From NCBI GenBank assembly GCA_021234155.1, contig JAJEKV010000183.1, positions 248,001-312,000 of the forward strand: DNA of 64,000 nucleotides, read 5' to 3'. This document shows, piece by piece, positions 25,568-36,089 of the stretch. The notes below the pieces were generated by a model. It made no database searches and had not been told where the DNA came from. It saw only the letters and a program-made list of their open reading frames with translations. The stretch is from Isoetes taiwanensis (Eukaryota > Streptophyta > Lycopodiopsida > Isoetales > Isoetaceae). The translations under genes were made by a program, and so were the position numbers. Within the stretch, counting starts at the first letter, position 1. Each line of letters begins with the position of its first letter.

Positions 25568-25763
25568 CACTACTACAAAAATAGGTAGAAATGACACAAA
25601 AGTGACATTTATCCTCCGCCTTTTTGCCGGGCATAAACGTCACTTTTGTGCCATTTGGGGAGCACAAACGTCATAAATGGCACAAAAGTGACGTTTATGC
25701 CCCGTAAAAAGGCGGAGGATAAATGTCACTTTTGTGCCATTTCTACCTATTTTTATAGTAGTG
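25568..25763. mobile_element. 196-bp foldback MITE in a TTAA site
   Basis: Near-perfect inverted repeat: arms of about 89 bp begin CACTACTACAAAAATAGGTA (left) and, reverse-complemented, CACTACTATAAAAATAGGTA (right), with a loop of about 18 bp near 25660. It is flanked by TTAA at 25564-25567 and 25764-25767. Because TTAA is palindromic, a TA duplication with ends starting ACACTA is equally possible. The inner arms repeat (G/A)TGACACAAAAGTGAC-like phrases. Removing the element plus one TTAA rejoins the host frame (EEPLL to KEDRVAKAEKE). The CACTA-like start suggests CACTA, but that superfamily makes 3-bp duplications, so the superfamily is unresolved. Confidence 0.85.
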
Positions 25764-26179
25764 TTAAGCAGTGGCTCTTCCATCAAGTTTGCAGCCTCCG
25801 CAATTTCAGCCTCTATAGTGGACTGGTATGAAAACAAATCAGCAAAGCAATAATTATTTACTTGGTACTAATTGATTGAAACAAGTTTATAAAAAGTTTG
25901 AAATTTATCTGCAAGTACAGTTTCAATGAACTGTGGTACCTGGTACATAATTTTTGCGAGCAAATATCTAGTAAGAGGAAACCATGGCTCTTCGCCAAGA
26001 ACATGTTTCTCGCGATCTATACTCAACCTGAGCTCTTCGGCAGATAAATGTGAAGTATATGTTGTAAGATCTAAAGTAGTTAATCTGTGTACACCATACA
26101 ATATATCTTTCAACTTGATCCGCACCACACACAATCTCATTTAACTGAAGGCCAAATAAATATGCAAGTTATAAACCTC

Positions 26180-26903
26180 ACATAAAGTGGAAGTACAAAA
26201 AGCAACTAGCACTCATCGATTGATCTTTTGCATAGTTTGCAATAAGTTGTGTCTCATGTTGATCATCTACTTCCACAAAAGTGGCATGCACGGAGAAATG
26301 CATCGACCGAACATGTTGATGCCTCTCCCTTATCTCCTGCATCCAAGCATCTGTGCGATGGTTGCCGTCCCAACACAAGAACATCCTGCCACTAAGATCT
26401 TGCCAATCTAGGTTGCTGACTAGTTCATCTTCAAATCTATCATTCTCTTTGACCCACAAAGGATCCCATGAAGACTTGATATTATCAGTTACTGGTATAC
26501 AATTGCCTCTTGCGCCTGACAAAGACAATATGAAACTTCCCTTTTCTTGCACGTACCCATCATTTCTCAAGGTATCTCTCATTGCTTGAGAGCCCTTGGA
26601 TACTAGACGAACCGCTTCATTTATCAAAATCCTGCAAAAAGGAACAGAAGGTGGAGGGCTCAATCTAACTACTCTGATCTCTTGCAAAATTTCAGAAATT
26701 TGCTGAACTGTGAACTTTCTAGAAAATTCATCTGTCTCAGTATCCTCGCTTTCTTTTTTCTTCTTTCTTCCTTTTGCAAGAATTGCATTCTTTGAAGGAC
26801 TACCTCCCAAAACCTCTTTCTGATCTGATTGAATATCTTCTCCTTCTACAGACACATCTGGCTCAACATATTCAATAATTTGTTCTATGTCTTCTTGTGC
26901 CAT
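26180..26903 (-). pseudogene. N-terminal exon with DGNHR motif (possible ParB/sulfiredoxin-like fold)
   Basis: Open from ATG 26903 to a likely donor near 26200; the acceptor CTTCAG lies at about 26146-26151. The segment WQDLSGRMFLCWDGNHRTDAW, followed by hydrophobic strands and ETQLIANYAKDQ, resembles the G-x-(H/R)-R-x-x-A turn of ParB/Srx-type nucleotide-binding domains (iDGHHRl.A in ParB, GCHRYEA in sulfiredoxin). The resemblance is short and read by eye. The frame stays open upstream of ATG 26903 for about 35 codons, including a basic PPRRSRKSKP, so the true start may lie in an earlier exon. The other copy at 49-51 kb lacks this exon. Confidence 0.35.
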
Positions 26904-27871
26904 ATCTATTTGCAACTCTGTATGAAAAGGCTTAGACTTCCTTGATCTTCTAGGTGGGGTCCGAAGAAGAGTGTATACAAACTCCTCTTTATGTTGGCGA
27001 AGTTACAACCATGCCCTTCCTAGCGGAAGCATATAAACACACAATTTCATCAAAGCGGCCCGAACAAGAGACTTGCATCACAAAAATACTATAAAATACG
27101 TTGAAAAAAGGTCACCACCATGCCCTATCGCTTCATACAAATCGGATGCTCATTTGATTAAACGGCGCCCAAACAGAAAAACCGCACTTGATCACCAAAA
27201 CAAATATGTGCTCATATTATATTCTTGTTGCCTATCAAGAAAAACTACAACCAATGAAGAAGCCCAAATGCAGCAAATAGATTTTATGCCTCTAACAATT
27301 CTGTAAATGAAAGAAATCAAAGCATGTGAATTTTCTAAACGGCGCCGTTCAGAAAAGTTCAGAAAAATGAGGAGCCCAAATAACCAATGTTTTTTATGAA
27401 ATTGAAAGGGACATACAAGAAGAGAACAAGAACATATGAAATCTGTAAACGGCGCCATTCAAACATAGAGAGCCCAAAATCTACAAATCTACAAAGAGAA
27501 AGGGACATACCAGATAGGCAAACGGCGCCGAACATGAGGTCGCTTATGGTTCGTTTTGATGGAAAATTTGCAGCTCACGAATCTGTCGTTTGATCTTGGT
27601 TTGATCTTGATTGCCGTTCGATGTTGGAAGAGATTACCATTTTTAGAATTGTTTTAGAATGTGGAGAGATTACCGTTTAATCAATTTTTTAATTTTTCCT
27701 TCATTAAAGAAAACGTTATAGGTTGGTAGGGTATAATACAAAATTAAAGCACTAATTTCAATGATTATTTAAACGTTCACCCACCAAAACGTTTTTCGTA
27801 ATTATAGTACTTAGCACCTCTGCTTAGCACCAAAATGTTCAATGTATCGTTCTTGAACTCTCACCTTGCTA
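26904..27871. promoter_or_regulatory. Divergent intergenic region with four AAACGGCGCC boxes
   Basis: Between two divergently oriented decayed genes, AAACGGCGCC occurs at 27160-27169, 27337-27346, 27447-27456 and 27520-27529, always in the same orientation, in otherwise AT-rich DNA. The second is part of the palindrome AACGGCGCCGTT. Neighbouring phrases (GAGCCCAAA, AAGGGACATAC) recur with the boxes, so the units are degenerate ~75-180 bp repeats. They could be transposase-binding repeats or a bidirectional promoter. No TATA assignment is made. Confidence 0.5.
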
Positions 27872-30800
27872 ATGGCGACTTTCTTGACTATTAGAGGATT
27901 TCTGAAGGAGCAGTACATTAATATTCCTTTCCAAAATGGCATTGCACTTGTAAAACAGAGCTATCTTTGCCAAATCTTTGGATTTACTAATAGTTCCATC
28001 TTTGTTGTTCAGAGGGATGGAGAGGATGAAGATGTGCAGAGGACACAAAATTTGTTGCCCAATGTTGATGAGGTTGGAGAGCCAACGTTTCAAGTGGAAG
28101 AAAAAAATGGACATTCAATAACAGTGTATGGCACAACATTGTTAGGAAGTTCCCCTCAATTTCCAATATCTGTTGAGTCCTCCACATCCCCAACTTTCGT
28201 AAGGAGGAGTAACAATTCCACGTTCTACAACATTCTAAAAAATCCCAACAAGAACAAGATCCAGAAGATACTGCAATATGTTGGAGAGGCTCGAAAGGTA
28301 AAATGTCTTCCCCCATTTTACAATGATACTATCGTATTTGAATTGCCATCTCAAGCAGAGGCTGGTAGTAGTATGGAAGGAATGCAGCAAAACATGGATC
28401 CCCATGTTTGGACCCATCCCAACAATAGCACATACACCCATTTCTCCTGGAGCAAATTTCTTGCATCGCAGATTGTTGGTCATTTGCAATGTCAAAATAT
28501 GGTGTGTGATCATTTATTAGCCAAGAGGGTTCCTAATGAGTTGCAGTGGCGTGGAACACTCCATGAAAGACCTAGGCTTGGAGAAATAAGTGATGATATT
28601 GGTTCTTTGATGTGTGATTACTGCAAGGAACAACCAAAATGTATATCCAGTTGTGAAGCTATTTTATATTATGTACTTCCAGACAATATTCATGACACAA
28701 GGTTAGCTGTTCATCATGGTGTGCACAAACATCCGATAAGAATGGCTGAAAGCAGAGAAGAAATAGCTAAGTATAAGCAGTTGATAAGTGTGTCAGCTAG
28801 GAAAGGATCAACTTCTAATGGCACAAGAGAATCTCAACATCTGCTTGCCATGGATGCTATTTGCAATGATTTGTTGGATAGTAATACTTTTGATAATGTT
28901 CAAATGCTTAATACTGAACAATTGGATGAGCTTCTCAAGAGACTTGAGCCATTATGCAATCAAAGAAGGTAATGAAGCTTCTTTGTAAATGTTTTTCATT
29001 CATTGTTTAACAAGGTTGTTTGTGCACATAGATTGAGAAAATGGTTGGATGATTGTCGGAAGAGGAATAAGCAATGTATTGATGACCAATCTAGTATTCT
29101 ACATTTGAAGAGACGTTTGAAATATGAGTATTTTCATGGTTCGAGATTCCCTTATCAAAACCATACAGAAAAGGATAAGTGCTTTGTGTTTAAGATGTCA
29201 ACTGTAGGACCAGGATCAGGTGTTGATTTGGTGAATAGAATGCGACCTGGAGGTGATCTTGATAAATCTTGGATCCACTTCGATCATGTTAAAAGGATTA
29301 GTGATTGGACAACCATTTGCGCCAATGTAACGACCCAAGGTATGTGCTGTTTTCAATTGTATCTATCTAGACTACCTAATTATTGACATTCTATGGTCTG
29401 TCTATTATTTCCAGCCTACAAGCCTTACTCACAATAGCTATATGTGATATGAAGACAGAAGACCTAGATTCTCAAAGACTCTTTTGGGAATTGCTAAATG
29501 AGGTCATGATTTCCAAGAATTACCCTCCTGCCAACTTTCATGGATTTATGGCCGATGAGGCCCAAGCAAATTGGAATGCCATAAGGGAGGTCTTCTTCAA
29601 CAGGAAACATTTACCTGAGAAGGAACGTTCTTGTGTCTTTCACTTTGAACAGTGCATGCAAAGGCACACAAAGAAATATATATATACCAACAACACAGAG
29701 AAGAGCACAAGGAATTATGTAGACAATGGCAAAGAGGCCGCACAAAAGAGGATGCAGATAAATGCTATTACAAAATTATGAGTTGGTGGGAGGGTAAAGC
29801 AGCTCCCAATGACATCAAAGCTCTCACAACCTGGTTGTCATGGTGGCACCATCGTGCTAGCCGGTGGGGTAATTTCATGCTAAATAATAGAGGGTTAGAA
29901 GCAGTTATACATGTTCCCAACACAAATTTGTCTGAATCAAGACATGGCAGTTGGCTAGCTGCAGCTGGTTACAAAAAAACAATGAGCTTGTATCTTTGCT
30001 TGCATTTTTATCTTCATCAATTTGTTCTTCAAAGTACAAAGTCTGAGATCACATTTGGACCACAATTATGTTGGAGCAGGACGGCATCAGCTCTTTTATC
30101 TGAGAGATTTGAACAAAGAATGTCCAGTTACGCGGAAGCCTACTGAAGCCGATCAATATTATAAACTGCAGACCATTAGCAAGATGGGTTTGCGGTTCAT
30201 ACGATTGGAGCAGAGGCAATGAACAATTTGTCTATAAAAGAGCTAGAATGACAGAAACTATAGATCTGACAGATGAGAATGGTTCACATAGATCCGACAA
30301 GCAAATGAGAAATACATCTAGGATTCCAAATTCAGATCCTGTTATTAGGAACCTATTCAAGAACACAACAGACATCCTTGTGCAAGAGAAGGTCCTACAT
30401 GACTCGTTTTGGGCTCTAAGGAGGACAGAACCAGGTAGCAAAGTTAGGTGCCAGGGACAAACTAAACCTGGAGCACGAAAATGTGACAAGCTTATAAACA
30501 AAGGTACTTCCTCTACTGTAGCCCCTTGTTACTATGGTGTCCGGCAGTATTCTGGAGGCACTCAAGCTCAGTTCTTTTGGTTTTGTTCTGATGATGTTAA
30601 GCATACTTGGTTTCCTTCTAAAATGCTATTATCCCCGCCTGTGCGCTCTGTTATGTGGCCTGTAGCGAAAGGGGTGAACTTAACACAATCTAAAATCAGC
30701 AAGTTACAGGATGCAGGTTTCAGCATTGAGGGCTTGGGTAGACATGTAGAAGAGGTTGTCCCAACAACTTTGGCTGGCGGCCAAAGGGCTAGAGATAGTG

Positions 30801-31171
30801 CTAAATCTCAGCTAAAAAGAGGTGGAAGAGTGGTGCATATGAGGAATAAACTAAATAAAGATAGTGAGATCCGTTTAAATTCAAGCTACCAGATGCAAGG
30901 CTATGTTGTGACTCAGTAGGTTGTGCTAAATAAAAGCCATGTGGACTTCTTTATTGGAAAAGACAACAATAGCTATAAAGTCTCTATCAGAAGAGAGCCT
31001 AGTTGTACTTGTGAAGACTTCATGAACAGTGAAAGGAAACATAGGTACATTCCTTGCAAACACTTGTTCTACATCATGCATAAAGAGCTTGGTGTGGATC
31101 CTACGACAGATGTTGCTATGATACAACCAATATTGTTCGAGGATGTTTTATTTAGAATCTTGCCCGATTAA
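27872..31171 (+). pseudogene. Mutator-like transposase with N-terminal zinc motif, DDE core and SWIM zinc finger
   Basis: From ATG 27872 the first exon (to about 28968, donor AG|GTAATG) includes CDYCKEQPKCISSC followed by HHGVHKHP, a WRKY/GCM or FLYWCH-like zinc-binding pattern. The next exon starts near 29032 (LRKWLDDCRKRNK). The DDE core is recognisable: AICDMKTEDLDSQRLFWELLN (first D), GFMADEAQANWNAIREVF (second D), CVFHFEQCMQRHTKK, and NLSESRHGSW (E). A Cys-rich module (GARKCDKLINK) and a SWIM finger CTCEDFMNSE...IPCKH (about 31006-31062) end the protein. Damage: a shift near 29420, a shift in an ATATATATATA run near 29675, another near 30040, and TAG at 30917-30919. The gene is non-autonomous now. 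No terminal inverted repeats or target duplication were found. Confidence 0.75.
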
Positions 31172-33046
31172 TTATTGGCTGAGAATTGATGATTTCTAGT
31201 TGATCATCATCAATTTCTAGTTGTGACCTTCATTTCATATATTAATGAAAATATGTTCTCATTGTATTGTAGGTAATTCTCTCCATAGGTAGCCAAAGGG
31301 TTGAAATCTCTTTTTCTTTGTTATATACAACTTAACAAATAAAGAAAAACACTTTGCATATGTTGAAATTACACGCAAACATTTTACACTCTAAGACAAG
31401 GTACTTTAAATTCTGCCTTGGCTTCCAATAAGCTCCCGCCATGCGAATTGTTTTATCCCTGAATGTCACGCTCTTTTTGGGTTGCCCGTAGGGCAACCCT
31501 TGGGGAGTATGGGGCAATACGGATAGAGGGCCGCGATTGATGAATGTTGTAGCATATTCGTCATCGACGGCTGTGGACTTTTGGGATTTGAGGGACCCCT
31601 CGATACACTTAGACGGCGTGGATTTTACATGAGCTTGGCGGAGGGTGAGGATGTGGTCGGCAGATCTCTCAGGGTCCAAGCCCGTCGTCCGCTGATGCCT
31701 GTACCAGGGACGGATTTCGGGTAAGCTGCTATGGTCATAGGATTTCTTGTTGGATCTGTTGTGCTGTTATTCTCTGGATTGGATTCGGGAAGGAGAAGGG
31801 CGTCATTCGTACTTTCGCCGACCAATTGAAAATAAAGCTTCATCTTCTTCTCGAGATATTACCTCTTTCTTTCTTTATTTCCATCCTAGACTCTGGCATG
31901 ATTTGCGTTTCTGACACTCGTTCTTCCTTTCACATTTTGGCTATGGCAAGCAAGAAGAATATATTTCATTCTTCGCTCTCTGATCCGATGCCTTTGCTCT
32001 GCCATCGCCCGCATTTGGTATTAAAAGTAATCGGTTTTAATTAAGCCTTGCACTTCTTTTCGAGGCAATATAAGCTCCAGTAATGGCTTTGGGTCGAATT
32101 CACGGATTGTGCAGTTGCTAAGCATATGCAAGGCTTTATTTTTGCAGATTGCATTCCGACTTCAGTGACCAGGTGAGACGTAGATTGCCATATTCGAGGT
32201 TTGCTCTTTGTTACAGTAAAGGTGCGGTCAGTAGAGGTTTGGTCTCCATGGAGGATAAACGCAATTTTGTGAGTTTAGTTTGTATGCTTGGGTCCTGTAT
32301 AGATTGCAAGCTGCATTCTAATTTGCATGCTCTCACATATAAAACATTATGTGAAGCAAATTGTGGGCGCGTGTTTTTCTGTGCACCAATGACAGGCATT
32401 TGTGGACTATAGACATAAATTTAGTTAATCAACAGGTCTTCATCATCATCTGCCATTATGTCTAAGCACCATACCTTATTTCTGAGATGCACTCTATGTG
32501 TCTACTTTAAAATTGTTTGCACAGGTTACGCATGTTAGTGCATGTTGTTGCAGGCACAAATAACAGACAGTTTTGTTGGTCTATCTGCATACTTTGGTTT
32601 CGCATATATGCACATAGAAACTTTCCCATATGATATTAAGTGGGATCATATTTATTTTGCTCTTCCTTTTTAAACTATGGCTATGTTCGGCCTATATTCA
32701 AATCTGGTTGTCATCTCCATGGCTTTGTATCACTACACAAGGCCGCTAACACATTCTCATAGATGCTATATACTGCAAAATGCTTGTAGGTTTGAAAAAG
32801 CTGTGTTCTAATATTTTCCTTCAATTCTTTTATCAGACTGTGGTCCAGGTTGTAATAATATGGTTTAACCCATAAAAGAACAATTGGGATTGCAAGAAGT
32901 TGTCTGAGTTTACTGCTATATGAAATTATTAAATTCACCAGGCATGTTGCCTCGGTTTGTCTCACTACTTTGATTGTTGTTTGGCTGCTTTATGTTGAGT
33001 CTTAGGACGATCTAGTGCTCATACTGTTTGTGCTAATTTGTTTGCA
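31172..33046. other. Intergenic, unassigned ORFs and a short hairpin
   Basis: A 9-bp stem hairpin GGGTTGCCC-GTA-GGGCAACCC lies at 31479-31499, preceded by CTCTTTTT; a near copy is at 40348-40370. Overlapping minus-strand ORFs (31843-31625 and 31679-31332) sit in a GC-richer patch but are unrecognised. The rest may include introns or upstream parts of the signal-peptidase fragment that follows, but no exon can be assigned. Confidence 0.4.
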
Positions 33047-33625
33047 GGTTTCCTACTTCTTTAGAAGCCCAAATGTTAACGAAATTGTTATTTTCAAAGC
33101 TCCAACATGCACGTAGTGTCCCAAACCTCCAGAATGTTGTGTTGACACTTCCAATGTCCTACAGAAAGAGGGCTTCACGATCATTTTAGTCAATGTTGAT
33201 TATTATTTGAGGCCTTAATTCTGTCTATGCATCAACATATGTAGGTGCACAATGTTAAACTTTTGATCAATGGAACTCCAAAGGATGAGAAGTTTATTGC
33301 TGAGCCTCCAACTTATGATATGGATACGACAGTAAGTTCTGTTAACTTCTACTCCTTAATGATTAGAGGCCCAATTTAAATTTTGTCTTTGGATTATGTG
33401 CAGTATGTGCCCAATGGGAATGTATTTGTAATGGGAGATAATAGGAACAACAGCTGTGATTCTCATGCTTGGTGAGAAACTTTCAAATTATTTTCAGACG
33501 ATTTCTTAGGGTGGAAAAGTGTACTCATTAAGCTATTTAATATGGTTTTAGGGGTCCATTACCTGTCAAAAACATTATTGAAAGATTCATTTATGCGGTA
33601 TTGGCCTCCCAAGCTAAAAAGGGAG
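33047..33625 (+). pseudogene. Plastid type I signal peptidase (thylakoidal processing peptidase-like) fragment
   Basis: Four exon-like pieces in order on the plus strand match plant plastidic type I signal peptidase: VSYFFRSPNVNEIVIFKAP (after an acceptor at 33046); VKLLINGTPKDEKFIAEPP followed by TYDMDTT (to donor 33332); YVPNGNVFVMGDNRNNSCDSHAW (33404-33471); and GPLPVKNIIERFIYAV (from 33552). The GDNRNNSxDSH box is a family hallmark. Introns are retained, with GT/AG ends. The segment carrying the catalytic lysine (FIKRIVAKEGD in the family) is missing between pieces 1 and 2, where a shifted VLQKEGFT is seen. The exon with the catalytic serine was not found either. It is a truncated genomic copy, not a retrocopy. 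Confidence 0.78.
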
Positions 33626-34548
33626 CTCAATTTCAGCGCAGGAGCAATGTGCTTTATATACCTTGCTTGAGAAGGACAGTCAATTACTGACAAGTTCTGT
33701 AGAGGGAGATCATGAAGTTGCATTGCTGACATGACAACGTAAGTGATCATCAGCAGATTTTCTTAATCTGCAAAGTATGAATACGAAGCATGGCATGCAA
33801 ATCTGCAAATTATGAAAGCCCAACATGGTACTCAAATATGGTTACAATTGAACTGATGCCATTCATCTTGTGGGCATTAGTTTTTGGATCTTGTGGGCAT
33901 TAGTTTTTGGATCTTTGTGGGCATTAGTTTTTTGGAGAAGGTACTCAACCGAAGGAAGGCAAGAACTTGTCTGTTTGCCATGTTTATCATATTCAATGCT
34001 ATCTGGTTCCCGGACAAATGTGGTTCTTTTGTGACTGAAGCAACAGTGCCAACACAACCTAGTTGTATGGAGGAAATGATCAGAGTTGTGCTGCTTCATG
34101 TGCCAGCTCTACCATTGTAGATTTCTTTTCCTCACGGGAACCGGAGAGGAGGTACATAATATACAAGAGCCTTTGGATTGTTGGCAATAAGCGTTTGTTC
34201 GTTTCTAGAATTGTGTATTAACACTATCGCTTGGATATAGGGGCGGGGCAAACGTATCCATTTTTCTAGAACGAGATGCATTTCTTCTTTGGGTGGGACT
34301 GGTGACTTAAAAGCGAAATGTAAATCTTGAGTTTCCTTTATGGGTTTTTTTGGTCATATGTGATGCTTGATAAGTCTGCTTAAGATGGTTGAAGCCTCGG
34401 ATAATAAGGTACATTCTACTTGCTTGTTCAATAGGTGCTTGTTACAAAGAATAATGGAGCCCTAAATAAGTGATTGCTCTCTTGGGTTTAGAGCTCCACG
34501 GTTGATTAAGTGGATTACGCATTGAAATTCTAATTTTTGAAATTAGGG
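33626..34548. other. Intergenic spacer with a 25-bp triplication
   Basis: Positions 33868-33943 hold three tandem copies of about 24-25 bp (ATCTTGTGGGCATTAGTTTT TGG). No gene is seen between the signal-peptidase and Aurora fragments. Confidence 0.5.
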
Positions 34549-35297
34549 TCAACGAAATGGCCTTGGAACTAATAATTCAAAGAGAAATTGAAATACTGAG
34601 CCATTTAAGGCACCCCAACATCCTTAGGGTTTGTATGCAAAGTTTTTAGTGAGAAGCGTGGCCGCAAACTGTAAGACATGAGTAATTTTTATTGTATTGT
34701 ATATCGTAACATTATTCTAATGCTTAACGTGTTAGATTTGAAGACATTGCTTCTCCGGCACGCAATCTTCTTTGTATTGTCACGAGAAACATGTTATTCA
34801 TCGGGATATTAAACCCGAGAATTTGCTTATTGGAATAAAGGTAAGTTTAGTGTTTATCCCCCTATTGTAATGTGTTTTTCGAGGCTCACCATTTCCTATT
34901 TGTAGCAGGGGGAACTTAAGATATCAGATTTTGGGTGGTCTGTTCACACTTTCAACAGGAGGCGTACAATGTGTGGAACACTTGATTACCTACCATCCGA
35001 AATGTTCGCAAAACAGTCGCAAAACAGCCTACATGATTTCCACATTATTACAGTGGAAAGCAAGGAACACGATGCTGGTGTAGATATTTGGAGCTTGGGT
35101 ATATTGTGTTATGAATTCCTTTTTGGTTCTCCTAGCTTGAAATTGCTCAGGAACCAACTCTTCCAAGAATTGATCGAAAACCACCAATTCCAGTTGCCAG
35201 ATACTCGAATCCTTTATATAAGGAACAGTGACAGTGTCAAGTGCCAGTACCGACTTCAAATTAACACAAGGGTCAGATCCATTTCCAAAACGAACTA
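34549..35297 (+). pseudogene. Aurora kinase fragment with introns
   Basis: The plus strand gives IQREIEILSHLRHPNILR (about 34579-34629), then [17 protein letters not shown] (34790-34840, donor GTAAGT). It resumes at 34906 with [32 protein letters not shown] and [18 protein letters not shown]. The DFGWSVH and the [20 protein letters not shown] activation loop are diagnostic for Aurora kinases, which are mitotic Ser/Thr kinases. The glycine loop, the beta-3 lysine and the helix alpha-D segment are missing. About 20 extra codons separate the activation loop from VDIWSLG, and the C-lobe degenerates after about 35190. A partial, intron-bearing genomic copy. Confidence 0.78.
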
Positions 35298-36089
35298 AAC
35301 TAAACTAAATAGTACCCACCGACTGAAAATCACACATCTGCCTTGTCGTGTCCTTGTCGTGGTCATACTGTGCCACCATTCCATCCTTACTTTGAGTTAT
35401 TTTCCCCTACTAACGAAACCAAGATCTTTTATAGAAGCACAACCTTTGTAAACTTCCAAAATTATGCTATTACACAAAAACCAAGGCCCGCAAAAGACCC
35501 TACGTAGTGATTTTTAATGGTGTAATGTCGTTTTGATTTTTGATTTTTGATTTATTTTTTTTTTTTTATTTTTTTTGTTTTAAAGTTAACGGCCCTTCTT
35601 TAACTAGGCGTGAACGCGCAAACGTGTTGGCTTGAGTGTTCATACATGCTTGGCATGGAAAATTGTTTAGAGGGCTACGTGCCAAGCGCGAATGGCTCGA
35701 AATTCATGCCGGACTCCGGACTTCTGAAGTACTCATGCCAAGCATATATGCATATAGACATGACATCATGATTTAGATTAAATGTGTCCAAACAAAGTAT
35801 CTGAATGCAGACTGTGAACTTGCTCTTATAGAAACTTGTGCTTCAACATTATACTACTCCATCTTATCCCCTACCTACATAATTTGTCAGTCTGTCATCT
35901 AAATTCCAGTGGTAATTATGATTCCAAAATGTAGAAGTTCTTATGCTTCTTATTAAGTGAGAATGCAAAGACAAAAAATGCACACTAAATATCAGATGAG
36001 ATGCACAACAAAGCAGTATGTTTGCGCACTCCTTTCATTTACAAAAACATAATTCTAAGGCTAAACTCTAACTGTGCAGAACAATTTAG
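35298..36089. other. AT-rich intergenic
   Basis: A long T tract lies at about 35535-35580. No ORF or repeat is supported before the minisatellite. Confidence 0.4.

Larger units (their letters stand above)
24093..26903 (-). pseudogene. Decayed multi-exon gene, possible ParB/Srx-like N-terminus plus conserved unknown C-terminus (copy 1)
   Basis: Reading leftward from ATG 26903: a lysine-rich acidic N-terminus with a K-rich patch (GRKKKKESED), a domain containing FLCWDGNHRTDAWMQ (see next entry), LYGVHRLTTL, EEPWFPLTRYLLAKIMYQV, KEVRRKWQNKFQKYLAVVNP, WVKKETWMEHMLKKA, LDSWFREFWLQHH, ENCPWWLNF, KPRDWGVDLLLIDLPNNQ and DDCFSIGNLCLDDKGYLVC. All blocks after the DGNHR domain recur in the same order at 49330-51120. 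Frames are broken several times: a GTGTGTG slippage near 26130, a shift near 24360, and a foldback insertion at 25568-25763. The function of the C-terminal part is unknown to me. It lies divergently to the transposase at 27872. Whether it is a host gene or the second gene of a transposon is open. Confidence 0.55.

Noticed and set aside
25568-25763. Assignment of the MITE to the CACTA superfamily from its CACTA ends
   Set aside because: The flanking duplication is TTAA (or TA), not three bases, so the superfamily was left open.
25646-25831. ORFs reading NGTKVTFMPGKKAEDKCHFC in both orientations
   Set aside because: They are translations of the two arms of the foldback MITE and have no independent coding support.
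35535-35580. Poly(T) tract as the tail of a reverse-oriented retrocopy
   Set aside because: The adjacent Aurora fragment retains introns and lies in the opposite orientation, and no target duplication was seen.
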